In this document: in pieces, positions 53,493 through 63,580 of the stretch | Numbering within the stretch: position 1 is the stretch's first letter | How the letters are laid out: each line of letters begins with the position of its first letter | Assembly: GCA_030847615.1 (NCBI GenBank) | Contig: JAUMIR010000014.1 | Coordinates: forward strand, 15,910,501 to 15,974,500 | Direction: 5' to 3' | DNA length: 64,000 nucleotides | Origin: Gambelia wislizenii | Lineage: Eukaryota > Chordata > Lepidosauria > Squamata > Crotaphytidae | Program-made: the position numbers and the translations under genes | Notes under the pieces: model-generated | Database searches by the model: none | The model's input: only the letters and a program-made list of their open reading frames with translations | What the model was told of the DNA's origin: nothing

Positions 53493-53645
53493 ACAATAGT
53501 AGTTTGAGTGCTGGATTCTAGGAGACCAAGGTTCGAATCCCTCACTCAGCCACGGAAACCTACTGGGTGACCTTGGGCAAGTCACACTCTCTCAACTTCA
53601 GATGAAGACAAAGGCAAAACCCCTTTGAAGGCAAACCCTAGGAGA
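53493..53645 (+). mobile_element. BovB-tailed SINE, 5' two thirds
   Basis: GTAGTTTGAGTGCTGGATTC, GGTTCGAATCCCTCACTCAGC and ACCTTGGGCAAGTCACACTC. The tail is missing. Confidence 0.85.
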
Positions 53646-53717
53646 GCATTGGCATAAGGCGGCCTAGTTTAGAATTTGAGGCCCAGTACCATGGATAGTT
53701 TGTAGTATATAAGGAGT

Positions 53718-53943
53718 CTGGATGGTGTGGTGGTTTGAGTGTTGGTCAAGGACACTAGGGAGCACAGGGTTCAAATCCCTGCTCAACCATGGAAAGCCAA
53801 TGGGTGACCTTGGGAAGCCACACTATCTCAGCCTCATAGGTAAACCCCCTCTGAACAAATCTTGCCAAGAAAACCTCATGATAGGTTTGCCTTAGGGTTG
53901 TCATCAATTGGAAACAACTTGAAGGCACACATCACCAACAACA
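53718..53943 (+). mobile_element. tRNA-headed SINE with BovB-like tail
   Basis: GGAGTCTGGATGGTGTGGTGG to ACTTGAAGGCACACATCACC. Nearly full length. Confidence 0.9.
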
Positions 53944-54079
53944 TAATAGGCCCATTGAATCAATGGGAGCTACCTACATGTCAACTCACCATTCAACAGT
54001 TGATTCAATGGGTTTACTCTAGCAGGGACTGGCCAATAGGATTCAAGACACTGTGGAGATTTTTATATCGATTTTTTTT

Positions 54080-54600
54080 TAAAAGAGAAATCTTGCTGAG
54101 AGCTGCTCTGAGCCCTAGTTTTGGTAGAAAGTTGGGATATAAATTAAATGTCAAGATCCCTCCCTGACGTGATCTACTCCTGCCATTTTCAGTATTCTTT
54201 TCAGTGTTCTCTTATAACCTTGCTGTTAATTGTGTTTTCATTTCTTTGTGCTTTTTAAATGAGTGTTCTGTGGCAAGTGTGGAGGGGAGTATAACAGCTG
54301 CTAATGGGAATGGGGAGATAAGCCTGCAGCTGCAAGAGTAGCTTGGGAAAATGGGATGGATGTTGCATGGGAAGAGGAGGTCAGGGGATTCAATAATATT
54401 GAAGCCCACCAAATTTCATAGGTTGCAAAATGCTTTTAGTAATACTGTCTGCCCTCTAAGTTTCAATTCTTAGCAACAACAACTTTGTATGTTATGCTTT
54501 CTGGATTTATGTGCCAATAAAGTTTCCTGATTAACTCTGAAACTGCAGGTCACTGCACCTGGGAATGCAAGTACCTGACATTAAATAAATAAAATCACCA
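54080..54600 (+). mobile_element. LINE/SINE tail split by a solo LTR
   Basis: GCTGCTCTGAGCCCTAG, AAAGTTGGGATATAAATTAAA before the LTR and TTAAATAAATAAAATC after it form an L2-like 3' tail. Confidence 0.6.
54149..54580 (+). mobile_element. Solo LTR, 432 bp, TSD TTAAA
   Basis: Starts TGTCAAGATCC, ends GTACCTGACA (TGTCA/TGACA inverted), with TTAAA at 54144-54148 and 54581-54585. CCAATAAAG at 54519-54527 is the likely polyadenylation signal. Confidence 0.9.
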
Positions 54601-55320
54601 GGGCCACATGAACACCAGGGACAGATAAAATCAACAGAGAGGGGACAGTGACCACAAAGAAAGGCCTTGTGTGGGACGGGATAGGATTTCCATGTTTTGT
54701 ATAAGGATTGATGCTCATGTTGCAAGAAAGGTGTAAATGGAGGGAGCAAGGGAACAGGAGAAAGAGAAAGAAAACAAGCAAATTACCCTGCAAGGAAGAG
54801 ATGATGTTCAAGAGTACTAAGACATTTGCAAAAGGGGCTTAATGTGCAGGACTGAACTTAATGTTTGCTCCAAAGAAAAGCAGATAATCACAGCAATTAA
54901 TTTCTTGCTGCTCGTGTTTCCTGAAGAGACCGTTCCCTAAGCAAAAGGCCTCTGTCTCACACAACATCAAGTATCCTTTAGACTTCTTGCTCCCAGAACA
55001 CAGAGTCCTAAAGTAATGGGGTGTATCTAAGCTGCTAGAAATAGGTTTGCATGTTAAATGGGGGGAGATGGAGGATCAACTCTTTATCTTCCAAACAAAG
55101 GCTATATTGCCAAAGAAGCACAAAGACAGCCCCCCTTGGCCTGCCTGCTCCTCTAAGTTCTTGCGAGTTAATCCCCTTGATTCTAGGGTATCTGCTCGTT
55201 GCACATTTCCCAGTTAACACGATCCACTGACAAGCTGTTGGTTTTCTACAGAACTTTTTAGGCAGCGGCCTAACAGTCAATCTGCTGCCACCATGCTCTA
55301 CTCCCAGCCAACACCTCCTT
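54601..55320. other. Probable intron, no repeat recognised
   Basis: This lies between the two candidate exons. No splice-bounded open frame or transposon terminus was seen. Confidence 0.4.
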
Positions 55321-55324
55321 TTAC

Positions 55325-55395
55325 CTTTTCAGACGGAAATCTCAGAAGTTCAAGACTGTTCATCCTATTCCTCTGAATCCGCTTTGGCCTGGCCC
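55325..55395 (-). CDS. Candidate internal exon of an unidentified gene
   Basis: On the minus strand a pyrimidine-rich acceptor (TTATTTTTTCAG) precedes 71 bases ending TCTGAAAAG before the donor GTAAAAGG. Only one frame is open: two bases that finish a codon, then 23 codons including RPKRIQRNRMNSLELL and ending FPSEK. This frame ends in phase 0, matching the phase 0 start of the exon at 50826-51005. The peptide is basic, then hydrophobic. I do not recognise the protein. Upstream exons would lie above 55.4 kb; none is certain. Confidence 0.55.
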
Positions 55396-55533
55396 CTGAA
55401 AAAATAATAAGAAGAAAAGAAGAGCCAATTTATTATTTATTACTGTATATACTCATATATAAGTCTAGTAAGTTTAGTCAAAAAATCAACCCCAAAATCC
55501 TGGTTTGACTTATCCATGGGTCAAAGTATGTTA

Positions 55534-55753
55534 CATGCCAACCCCCATATCGGGGGGGATGCATTCCAAGACCCCCATCGATTCCTGAAACTGTGGATAA
55601 TAGGGAACCCTATTATTTTCAATGACACAAACACCAGAAGTTGACCATAGAATCGCATTGGAGGACCTAGAAATGCCTAGAGAGAGCATAATTTTTGCAA
55701 TGTGGATAAGTGAAACCATGGATACTGAATCCATGGATACAGGGGTCAACTTG
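55534..55753. mobile_element. Tigger-like MITE, type B, nested
   Basis: Ends CATGCCAACCCCCATATC and GGATACAGGGGTCAACTTG, with the CCTAGAAATGCCTAGAGAG block. Confidence 0.85.
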
Positions 55754-56123
55754 CACTGCACCTTAACTCTTATCAAAAAAGGAACCATCCCCTGCACTGA
55801 GTAGAGTGGCGAAAGGTGAGAGCTTATTCCGTCCCAGGAGAATCTAAAAGAAACACTGACCCCCCTCTGCTCTCTGCTCTCTCTGCTGCAGCGCCGCTTC
55901 TGGGAATATGGCAATGGCGGCTCTTTGGTGCTTCCCCTCAAAGGAACGTTGATAAAGTAGAGTGGGTCAGTGCTTCTTTTAGGTTCTCCTGGGATGCACT
56001 AAGCTCTCACCTTTTGCCACTCTACTCAGAGAAAGGTATAGTTCCTTTTTTTAAAAAGGAGTTAATATTGTATCTTAACTTTCATGAAAAAAAGGAAACC
56101 ATCCCCTTCTCTGAGTAGAGTGG

Positions 56124-56539
56124 TGTGATGAACCCCGTCAAACTTCAATCACTCGAACAACAGCCATCAGTTCAAATGCTTTATTGCAAGGCATTAAAGT
56201 GAACAGCATCGGGTTATTAACAGATCTGAAGCAAGCGTGCCAAAAGCCCAGCACTAGGTTTTTGTCTAAGTTTCTAGGTTTCCTGTCTAGGTTTCACTTC
56301 CCCCCACCCACCTGGCTAACTGGAATCTCTCCCTTCCAAGCTCTAACTCCCTAATTCTTTCCCAGGCTCAATGTCCTTGAGTCTGCATGTAGATGGTACT
56401 CATCACATTCCAGCCACAACCAGTTTCCCCCACAATGCCCTCTGCTCATGTCCAGACTCTGGCTAGCAAGCAGGCCAAACAATGGCTAACTAATACAAAT
56501 CAACATCTATCTATATAGCTACCAGCCAGAGTCATGACA
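56124..56539 (-). mobile_element. Solo LTR, 416 bp, TSD AGTGG
   Basis: On the minus strand it starts TGTCATGACTCTGG and ends GGTTCATCACA. AGTGG is at 56119-56123 and 56540-56544. An inverted AATAAA (GCTTTATTGCAAGG, 56180) and TATATAG (56511-56517) set the minus orientation. Confidence 0.9.
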
Positions 56540-56809
56540 AGTGGCAAAAGGCCTTTCTGAATGGCTGGGTGGGAAAACAGCAGCAGCGGCAGTAGCAACC
56601 AGGGGCAGCTGGTTCCTGAGGTGGTGCCGGGGCTTTCCCCTCTCTGCAGAATGACCCAACATATCCACAGGTCATATCCAAATCCATAATTCTGGCCCCC
56701 AAACCTGCCCTTGACTTATACATGAGGTTGACTTGTGCATGAGCATATACGGTAATTGCATTTACTGTATATCCTGGCTTTCTTACAGTGAGTTCAAGAA
56801 GGTATAGTA

Positions 56810-57427
56810 CAGGTCAACCCCTGTCCTGTATCTGTGGGGGATACACTCCAAGATCTCCCGTGGATACACTAAAACTGTGGATAATAGGGAATGAGACGAA
56901 CACCAGAAGTTGACCACAGAATTGTCAGGATTTGGGGACATGCAGTCCAAGTAAGGTAGATTTATTCTCTAAAGAGCTGAGGCTGAGATGTAACAGGTTT
57001 GCAAGGTACTTAGCCCTGAGCAAATGGCAGCTTGCAAGCCTAGCAATTGTATCAATATTGACTGGGACCAGGAGAAAAGCTGGGCAGGAATGAGCAGAGA
57101 GCTAAGCAGTTCTACTTTGGTTTTTACAATGCGAGGATGTGTTCTTTAGGATCTCACAATGGGAAGATGATTTTTTCTTCTGTAAGCTGTATATATCTGT
57201 AAATATATTCTTTATTACAGTAAAGAACCAGAATGTTTTTTAGACACAAGTCTGAGCCTTTATTTCTGAAGCCTGAAGGAACAACTCTGCTGCAGTTTAT
57301 TGCTGCCTGAGTCCTATTGACAAGAATCACATTGGATGTCCTAGAAATGCCTAGAGAGAACACATTTTTTCAGGCGTGGATATATGAAACCGTGGATATG
57401 GAATCCATGGATATGGGGGTCAACCTG
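56810..57427. mobile_element. Tigger-like MITE, type B, split by a solo LTR
   Basis: Ends CAGGTCAACCCCTGTCC and GGATATGGGGGTCAACCTG, TA on both sides. The LTR at 56923-57322 sits between GACCACAGAAT and AGAATCACATTGG. Confidence 0.92.
56923..57322 (+). mobile_element. Solo LTR, 400 bp, TSD AGAAT
   Basis: Starts TGTCAGGATTTGG, ends GTCCTATTGACA; AGAAT at 56918-56922 and 57323-57327. TATATATC at 57190 is TATA-like. It interrupts a known MITE at a defined base, so the boundaries are firm. Confidence 0.93.
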
Positions 57428-57429
57428 TA

Positions 57430-57612
57430 GACGGCTTTCTCCTCCTCCATACATTATCCTCACAACAACGCTGTGATGAAAGCTTTGCCAAGAGAATCCA
57501 ATTGGCCCAAGATCAGTAAGTTTCATGGCCCAAGGGAGACTTGAACTTGGATTTCCCAGGTCCTAGGCCAACGCTCTTAACCATTATATCACACTGCCTC
57601 TTACAACATGCA
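57430..57612 (-). mobile_element. tRNA-derived SINE, second type
   Basis: Inverted head GAGGCAGTGTGATATAATGG, TTAAGAGCGTTGGCCTAGG and GTTCAAGTCTCCC; core CTCACAACAACGCTGTGATG. It lacks the BovB-like tail. Likely a MIR-like or related tRNA SINE. Confidence 0.75.
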
Positions 57613-58140
57613 GGGCTTCTCCTGTGGGGTAGAAGCAGTCCTAGATTCAGCTGCATGGCAAAATGGAAACAGTTAATAGTGCAGACTATTTTTTTTTTAA
57701 AAAAGTCACAACCCTTTAACATCAGCTGAGGGTGAGAGGGTGTTGTGTGGCTGAAGTGTCTCTTGACTATTCAGGAAATATCCAGAAGTAGCTACGTTGA
57801 TTTTGCTATACGTTGTCACCCCTATGAATGAGAGCCCTTCAGATCACTCTGTTATCAACAGCCCTCCTCAGGTCTTACAAACTCAGGCCAGCCGTGGCTT
57901 TCTTAGTTGAATCTATCCATCTGTAGCGTAGCTTTCCTCTTTTCTGGCTGTCAACTGTGTTGTCCATGAGTAGAAACAAAATGACTGCCAAAATATCACA
58001 AAAGTGTGTAAGATTTTCAAGGTCTTCAAAAACTCCTTACCAGGCCGGATGGGATAAACATTAAGAAGTTAGGAGGTCAAACAAAAAGCTCCCAAACCTT
58101 GCCAAATCTACAGGACTTTGTCCAGAATTGTTTTGATGCA
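57613..58140. other. No feature recognised
   Basis: Short A and T runs near 57690. Nothing else assigned. Confidence 0.4.
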
Positions 58141-58141
58141 A

Positions 58142-58426
58142 TTAGCTAGTAGACAAGCCTTTTCTAGAGACACTTTGTGGTGGCAAGGGAAGGCAGACAA
58201 AACCTTCTTTCTCCAAATATTGCATTTCTCCATTGCCATTTAGTTCTTTCACGGCTGTGCCTATGGCCTCTTTCCTCTTGCTACCCCCTCCCACACCAGC
58301 AGAGTTAAAACCAGCAGCAGCTGCTGGCTCCCAGGTCTGTGGGCCAGAGAATCCATTCCAGGTTTTGGGTTCCTTCAAAGGAGCTCTCCAAAGAGCTGAA
58401 CCAATTCTGAGGCCAGAGCTCAGCAC
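58142..58426 (-). other. Open frame of uncertain status
   Basis: A 94-codon minus frame has gene-like codon choice (SKRKEAIGTAVKELNGNG and YLEKEGFVCLPLPP) and a weak acceptor (CTATCCCAG) before it. The plus strand is also open over much of it, and its upstream edge overlaps a repeated module (see 58415-58480). It lies upstream of the candidate exons, so it could be an exon of that gene, but no donor is clear. Confidence 0.25.
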
Positions 58427-58480
58427 CTGGGATAGAGCCTTTAAAGACTAGGCTAAACCCTGTAGTGGATTCACTGACCC
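58415..58480 (+). repeat. Relative of the 39.2-kb direct repeat
   Basis: GGATAGAGCCTTTAAAGACTAGG, CTAAACCCTGTAGTGGATTCA resembles the units at 39170 and 39444. Confidence 0.45.
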
Positions 58481-58499
58481 GTGGTGGTAAATTGCCACC

Positions 58500-58603
58500 C
58501 TAAACACAGTTGGTTTGAGAAGCTAAGCAAGCCCAGGCCTGATGAAGTCTTGGATGGGAGGCTACCAGGAGGGAAGACCAGGGAGCATCCTGTAGGGCTT
58601 GCA
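58500..58603 (+). repeat. 5S rRNA-like segment without BovB-like tail
   Basis: GAGAAGCTAAGCAAGCCCAGG, CTTGGATGGGAGGCTACCAGG and GCATCCTGTAGGGCTTG follow 5S rRNA in order, including the internal promoter part, but no SINE tail follows. Confidence 0.6.
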
Positions 58604-58619
58604 AACACCCCTGCCTGAA

Positions 58620-60285
58620 ACCCTGGAAAGCTATGGTCAAGATGAAAAGAGTTATTCGTGAGGAGGAAGACACAGCTAGGAGAGGCTACAGCATTTTCCT
58701 TTTGCCTAAGTCTATTGGGATGGGCAAGATCATAAGATCATAAAATCATAGAGTTGGAAGAGACCACAAAGGCCATTCAGTCCAACCCCCTGCCATACAG
58801 GAATACACAATCAAAGCACTCCCAACAGATGGCCATCCAGCCTCTATTTAAAAACCTCCAAAGAAGGAGACTCCACCACACTTCCAGGCAGTGTATTCCA
58901 CTTCCAAGCAGCTCTTACTGCCAGGAAGTTCTTCCTAATGTTTAGGTGGAATCTCTTTTCCTGGAGTTTGAACCCATTGCCCCATGTCCTAGTCTCTGGA
59001 ACAGCAGAAAACAAGCTTGCCCCATTCTCAGTATGACATCTCTTCAAATATTTAAACATGGCTATCATGTCCCCTCTCAACCTTCACTTCTCCAGACTAA
59101 ACATACCCAGTTCCCTAAGCCGCTCCTCATAGGGCATAATGGCTTCCAGACCTCCCACCATCCTGGTCGCCCTCCTCTGGACACATTCCAGCTTTTCAAT
59201 ATCCTTCCTGAATTGTGGTGCCCAGAACTGGTCACAGTATTCCAGGTGAGGTCTGACCAAAGCAGAATAGAGTGGCACTATTACTTCCCTTGATCTAGAC
59301 ACTATACTCCTATTAATGCAGCCTAGAATCGCATTGGCTTTTTTAGCTGCTGCATCACACTCCTGACTCATGTTCAGTTTGTGGTCCACTAAGACTCCTA
59401 GATCGCTTTCACATATACTACCTTCAAGCCAGGTGCCACCCATCCTATATCTGTGCATTTCATTTTTACTACCCAAGTGTAGTATCCTACATTTCTCCAT
59501 GTTGAAATTCATTTTGTTAGTTCTGGCCCACCTTTCTAATCTTTTAAGGTCATTTTGGATTCTGATCCTATCCTCTGGGGTATTAGCTACCCCTCCTAAT
59601 TTGGTGTCATCTCCAAACTTGGTAAGCATACCCTCTATTCCCTCATCCAAGTCATTGATAAAAATCCTGAATAGCACTGGACCCAGATCAGAACCCTGTG
59701 GCACCCCACTGGTCACTTCTCTCCAGGATGAAGAAGAGCCATTGGTGACTAACCTTTGGATTCGGCCCACCAACCAATTACAAATCAACCTAACAGTTAC
59801 ATTGTCTGGCCCACATGTTGCTAACTTTTTTTTGCAAGGATATCATGGGGGACTTTGTCAGAAGCCTTACTGAAATCAAGATACACTACATCCACAGCAT
59901 TCCCTTCATTTACTATGTTTGTAACTCTACCAAAAAAAAAGGAATAAGATTAGGCTGGCATGACTTGTTTTTCAAAAACCCATGTTGACTTTTAGTGATC
60001 ACAGCATTCCTTTCAAAGTGCTAACAGACTGTCTGTTTAATGATCTGCTCTAAAATCTTTCCTAGTATTGATGTCAGATCCCGCCCCTCTTCTCCTCTCC
60101 CCCCTGCTGATTCAAGTGCAAACTACTTTTGCACTTTAAATTGAGTCTACAGCAACTGAAGTAAGCTGAGGACAAGGAGACAAGTGGAAGGAGAGAAACG
60201 GGTGTTTTTAAAATATCTTAAAAAGTGGGATGGCAGAGGATTAATCAGGACTGTCCCTGCTAGATCTGGACAGTTGGAAGAAGAT
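58620..60285 (+). repeat. Family X repeat, split by CR1
   Basis: Left part GGAAAGCTATGGTCAAGATG to GGGATGGGCAAGATC (58735); right part CCCGCCCCTCTTCTCC (60079) to GATCTGGACAGTTGG. Confidence 0.85.
58737..60075 (-). pseudogene. CR1 LINE, 1.34 kb, nested in family X
   Basis: 3' end CATAAAATCATAGAGTTGG. A 234-codon inverted frame includes [29 protein letters not shown], the catalytic [14 protein letters not shown] (FADD changed to FGDD) and [15 protein letters not shown]. Upstream remnants to about 60070 include the region before GVPQGS with frameshifts. Confidence 0.93.
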
Positions 60286-60457
60286 GTGTATACAAGACAA
60301 AAAACAGACCAAACAAAAGTACTCAGGATTCTAGAACCAGGAAAAATTTTAAAACAGCCAGTTATTTCCATATTTCACGTAGGAGAGCATATAAAGTTGC
60401 TTTTTAAAAGTAAGCTGTTCCAGTGAGTTGTTACTATGTCTGGGGAAAAAAATCTGC

Positions 60458-60572
60458 TATCAGGCTGGATGGCTATCTGTCGGGAATGATTTGATTGTGC
60501 ATTCCTGCATGGCAGGGGGTTGGACACGATAGCCCTTGTAGTCTCTTCCAACTCTATGATTCTATGATTATT
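60458..60572 (+). mobile_element. CR1 3' end
   Basis: CAGGCTGGATGGCTATCTGTC to CTATGATTCTATGATT. Confidence 0.9.
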
Positions 60573-60710
60573 CAGCAGCTGAAGTATGCTAAGGACAAAG
60601 GAGGAAAGCAAGAAAAAGAAACTGGGATATTATAGAAGCCACTGAAAAAGCAGGACAGCAGAGGACTGATTGGGCCTGTCTCTGCTAAATGTGGACAGTA
60701 GGAGCATGGC
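60573..60710 (+). repeat. Family X repeat, 3' part
   Basis: CAGCAGCTGAAGTATGCTAAGG, GAAAAAGCAGGACAGCAGAGG and GCTAAATGTGGACAG. Confidence 0.75.
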
Positions 60711-60756
60711 AGGCATGAGTGTAAGGCAGCTTTCTATGTCCCTAACTGCTGTCATT

Positions 60757-61346
60757 TCATAGAATCATAGAGTTGGAAGAGACCACAAGGGCCATCCAGT
60801 CCAACCCCCTGCCATGCAAGAAAAAACAATAAAATCATTCCCGGCAGATGGCCATCCAGCCTCGGTTTAAAAACCTCCAAAGAAGGAGACTCCACCACAC
60901 TCTGAAGAAGTGCATTCAACTTCTGAACAGCTCTTACTGTCAGGAAGTTCTTCCTAATGTTTAGGTGGAATCCCTTTTCCTGTAGTTTGAACCCACTGCT
61001 CCGTGTCCTAGTCTCCGGAGCAGCAGAAAACAAGCTTGCTCCATCCTCAGTTTGACATCCCTTCAAATATTTAAACATGGCTATGATGTCCCCTCTCCAC
61101 CTTCTCTTCTCCAGGCTAAACATATCCAGCTCCCTAACCCATTCCTCATAGGGCATAAAGGCTTCCAGACCTCCCACCATCCTGGTCGCCCTCCTCTGGA
61201 CACCTTCCAGCTTGTCCATATCCTTCCTGAATTGTGGTGCCCAGAACTGGACACAGTATTCCAGGTTACTTCCCTTGATCTAGACAGTGTACTCCTATTG
61301 ATGCATCCTAGAATCACATTGGCTTTTTTAGCTGCTGCATCACATT
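60757..61346 (-). mobile_element. CR1 LINE 3' part with internal deletion
   Basis: 3' end CATAGAATCATAGAGTTGG; coding [19 protein letters not shown]. At 61265 GTATTCCAG jumps to TTACTTCCC, losing about 38 bases of the LVRPHLEY region. Confidence 0.92.
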
Positions 61347-61960
61347 TCAGAGCACACTGTTGTTATTGGCTGAGCTGTGGCAACATCAAGGAGTAGCTAG
61401 AACAGCAACAACACCACACACACAAGACATTGTTTCTCCTTGGATTTATGTACCAACATGGAAAGATGTCCAGTGTCAACAACATGGCAGAGGCTGCTAC
61501 ATTTCTCTTATATCCACCTTCCGGAGAAATTTTTCACAGTTCCTCCAACATCCAACCCCTCAACCCCTTTGAATGACTGGATAATTTGTACAAATCTGGT
61601 AGTTAAAAATCCCAATCGGCTGATTAGATTTAACAGACTGACATTTAAAGAGAATGGATTGTTTTGTAATACTGCACAGTAATTGCCATTTGCCTCAGAC
61701 TTTCCTTCAGTCAGACTTGGAATCCATCTCTTATTCTCTGGACTCCACCTGCATTTCCCACCCACCCCTGACCTTGGAGAGATCCATATGACACAATTAC
61801 AAGCAGTTCAATATCACTTTAACTGCCACGGTTTGTAGTTGTTGAGATGCGGAGATTTCTCTGCTTAGAAAGCTCTCGTTTGCTCTCCTGAACTACAGTT
61901 TCCAAGGCACACTTGCCTCTATAGTACGCAATTTAAATGATTTAATTTAAAGCCCCTCAC
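61347..61960. other. No gene; palindromic MITE traces
   Basis: At 61808-61925 ATATCACTTTAACTGCCACGG, GTAGTTGTTGAGATGCGGAG and CTGAACTACAGTTTCC suggest a copy of the palindromic MITE of 12464. The rest is unassigned. Confidence 0.45.
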
Positions 61961-61964
61961 TTCT

Positions 61965-62990
61965 CAGTGGGGTAGCCAGATCTCAGGCCCTGTCCCGGAG
62001 TCTCCAGCTTTTGTGGGTCATCTCCAGGTGGGAGACAAGGGTGCAAATTCTCCAGTTTTGGTGGACTCCGTTCTGGGCAGGAGGAAAGGGCTGTGTACAA
62101 ATCTACAGCTTGACCAGTAGAGCAGGAGCCTGATATAATTTCTAAAAAATCAATTGATTTGTTGCGGCAACTTGCAAAGAATCTCAGGAGGGGGGTGTCT
62201 ATAGGTTTACTTAGCTAGCTTCCTTCTTTCCTCTCTCCCAGCCACGGCTCACCCTCTGCTCTATATCCACCTTTTGGCTAGAAATAAATAGGCTAAATAA
62301 AACTTTTCTCATCCAATCTCCCTAAGTAAGTGAGAAGGAATAATCTCCCCATTTCGCTTTGACTAGAAACAGCCTCTTTAGCTAAGATTTCTGTCTTAAT
62401 TTCCAAATAGGAAAATGTATATATAGGTCGCCACCCCCACCCTTGTTTACACCAGATCAGTACCTACGGTTTCACTTACCTGCTGTGGCGGGGGGAGGTC
62501 TTTCTAGGCATCTGGAGGACTATAGAGTTGTGCTGGGGGTGGTCTCTCTGAGCATCAAGAGGTCCTGCCGGAATTTGACCACAGAGTCACAAGCATAAAG
62601 ATGCCTAGAGAGGCATCCTCTCTAGGCATTTTGTAGGTCCTCTAGCACAATTCTATAATATTCATGGTGGTTCGCTATTATACGTAGTTTCAGGTACCCA
62701 TGTTAAGTCTAGGAATGTATTCCCCACGGATATGGTGGGCGACCTATATAAGTGTGTGTGTTTCAATAAGCAATAATTTTCCTAAGAGGAAAATTCATTC
62801 AAAGGGGAACATTCATTCATTCATTCTCTTCCTCTCTCTGACTGAATGACAAGCCATGAGCAACTGCAGTTGGTACTTAACCCAAAACACTTAATGACAT
62901 CACCAGGGGCGGCCCCTAAGTCTCAGGTTTTGGCCCGAAGACCTCAGGGTCTGGGACAATCCTGAACTGTCAACCCTACTTCTCAGGGTC
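61965..62990 (-). repeat. Family Y repeat, split by a Tigger-like MITE
   Basis: Inverted TCCCCATTTCGC, AGATTTCTGTCTTAATTTCC, then after 62746 ACAAGCCATGAGCAACTGCAG, CACTTAATGACATCACC and CCTGAACTGTCAACCC. Ends GGGGTAGCCAGATCTC and GTCAACCCTA-type sequences are weakly inverted. Confidence 0.75.
62424..62746 (-). mobile_element. Tigger-like MITE, type B, with internal palindrome
   Basis: Ends AGGTCGCCACCCCCACCC and GATATGGTGGGCGACCT. GATGCCTAGAGAGGCATCCTC and TCTCTAGGCATTTTGTAGG form a short internal inverted duplication of the type B block. Flanked by TATA-rich sequence. Confidence 0.85.
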
Positions 62991-63207
62991 CCTTGGGAAC
63001 TTTAATTCAGAGAAGCAGACTAGTACTCTCTAGCAGAGAATTCTAAGTATCTCACTGAACTACAAATCCTAGGATTCCTTACAATGACCATTAAAAGTGG
63101 AACAAAACTGACACATCTGTGTGATGTACATATGCCCCTCATTACCTGTAATGAGTTGTTTTTTAAAAAAAGTATGGAAGGTGCATAAAATCACATTTTA
63201 AAAGTAA

Positions 63208-63580
63208 GATAATGTTTAGTCTGGAGAAGAGAAGGTTGAGAGGTGACATGACAGCCATGTTTAAATATTTGAAGGGATGCCATACTGAGGATGGGGCAAA
63301 CTTGTTTTCTGCTGCTCCAGAGATTAGGACACGGAGCAATGGGTTCAAACTCCAGGAAAAGAGATTCCACTTTAACAAGAACTTCCTGACAGTAAGAGCT
63401 GTTCAGCGGTGGAACGTACTGCCTCGGAGTATGGTGGAGTCTCCTCCTTTGGGGTTTTTAAATAGAGGCTGGATGGCCATCTGTTGGGAATGATGTGATT
63501 CTGTACTCCTGCAGGACAAGGGGTTGGACTGGATGGCCCTTATGGTCTCCTCCCACTCTATGATTCTATGATTTTATAAT
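63208..63580 (+). mobile_element. CR1 3' part
   Basis: [39 protein letters not shown]; ends CTATGATTCTATGATTTTATAATG. Small deletion in the HLNIRKNF motif. Confidence 0.93.

Larger units (their letters stand above)
55441..56754. mobile_element. DNA transposon remnant with TACTGTATATACTCAT ends
   Basis: The left end TACTGTATATACTCATATAT and the right end, read inverted (TACCGTATATGCTCATGCAC), match at about 20 of 25 positions over 55441-55465 and 56730-56754. It hosts a Tigger-like MITE (55534-55753) and a solo LTR (56124-56539). GAGTAGAGTGG occurs twice (55800 and 56113). Superfamily not assigned. Confidence 0.6.
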
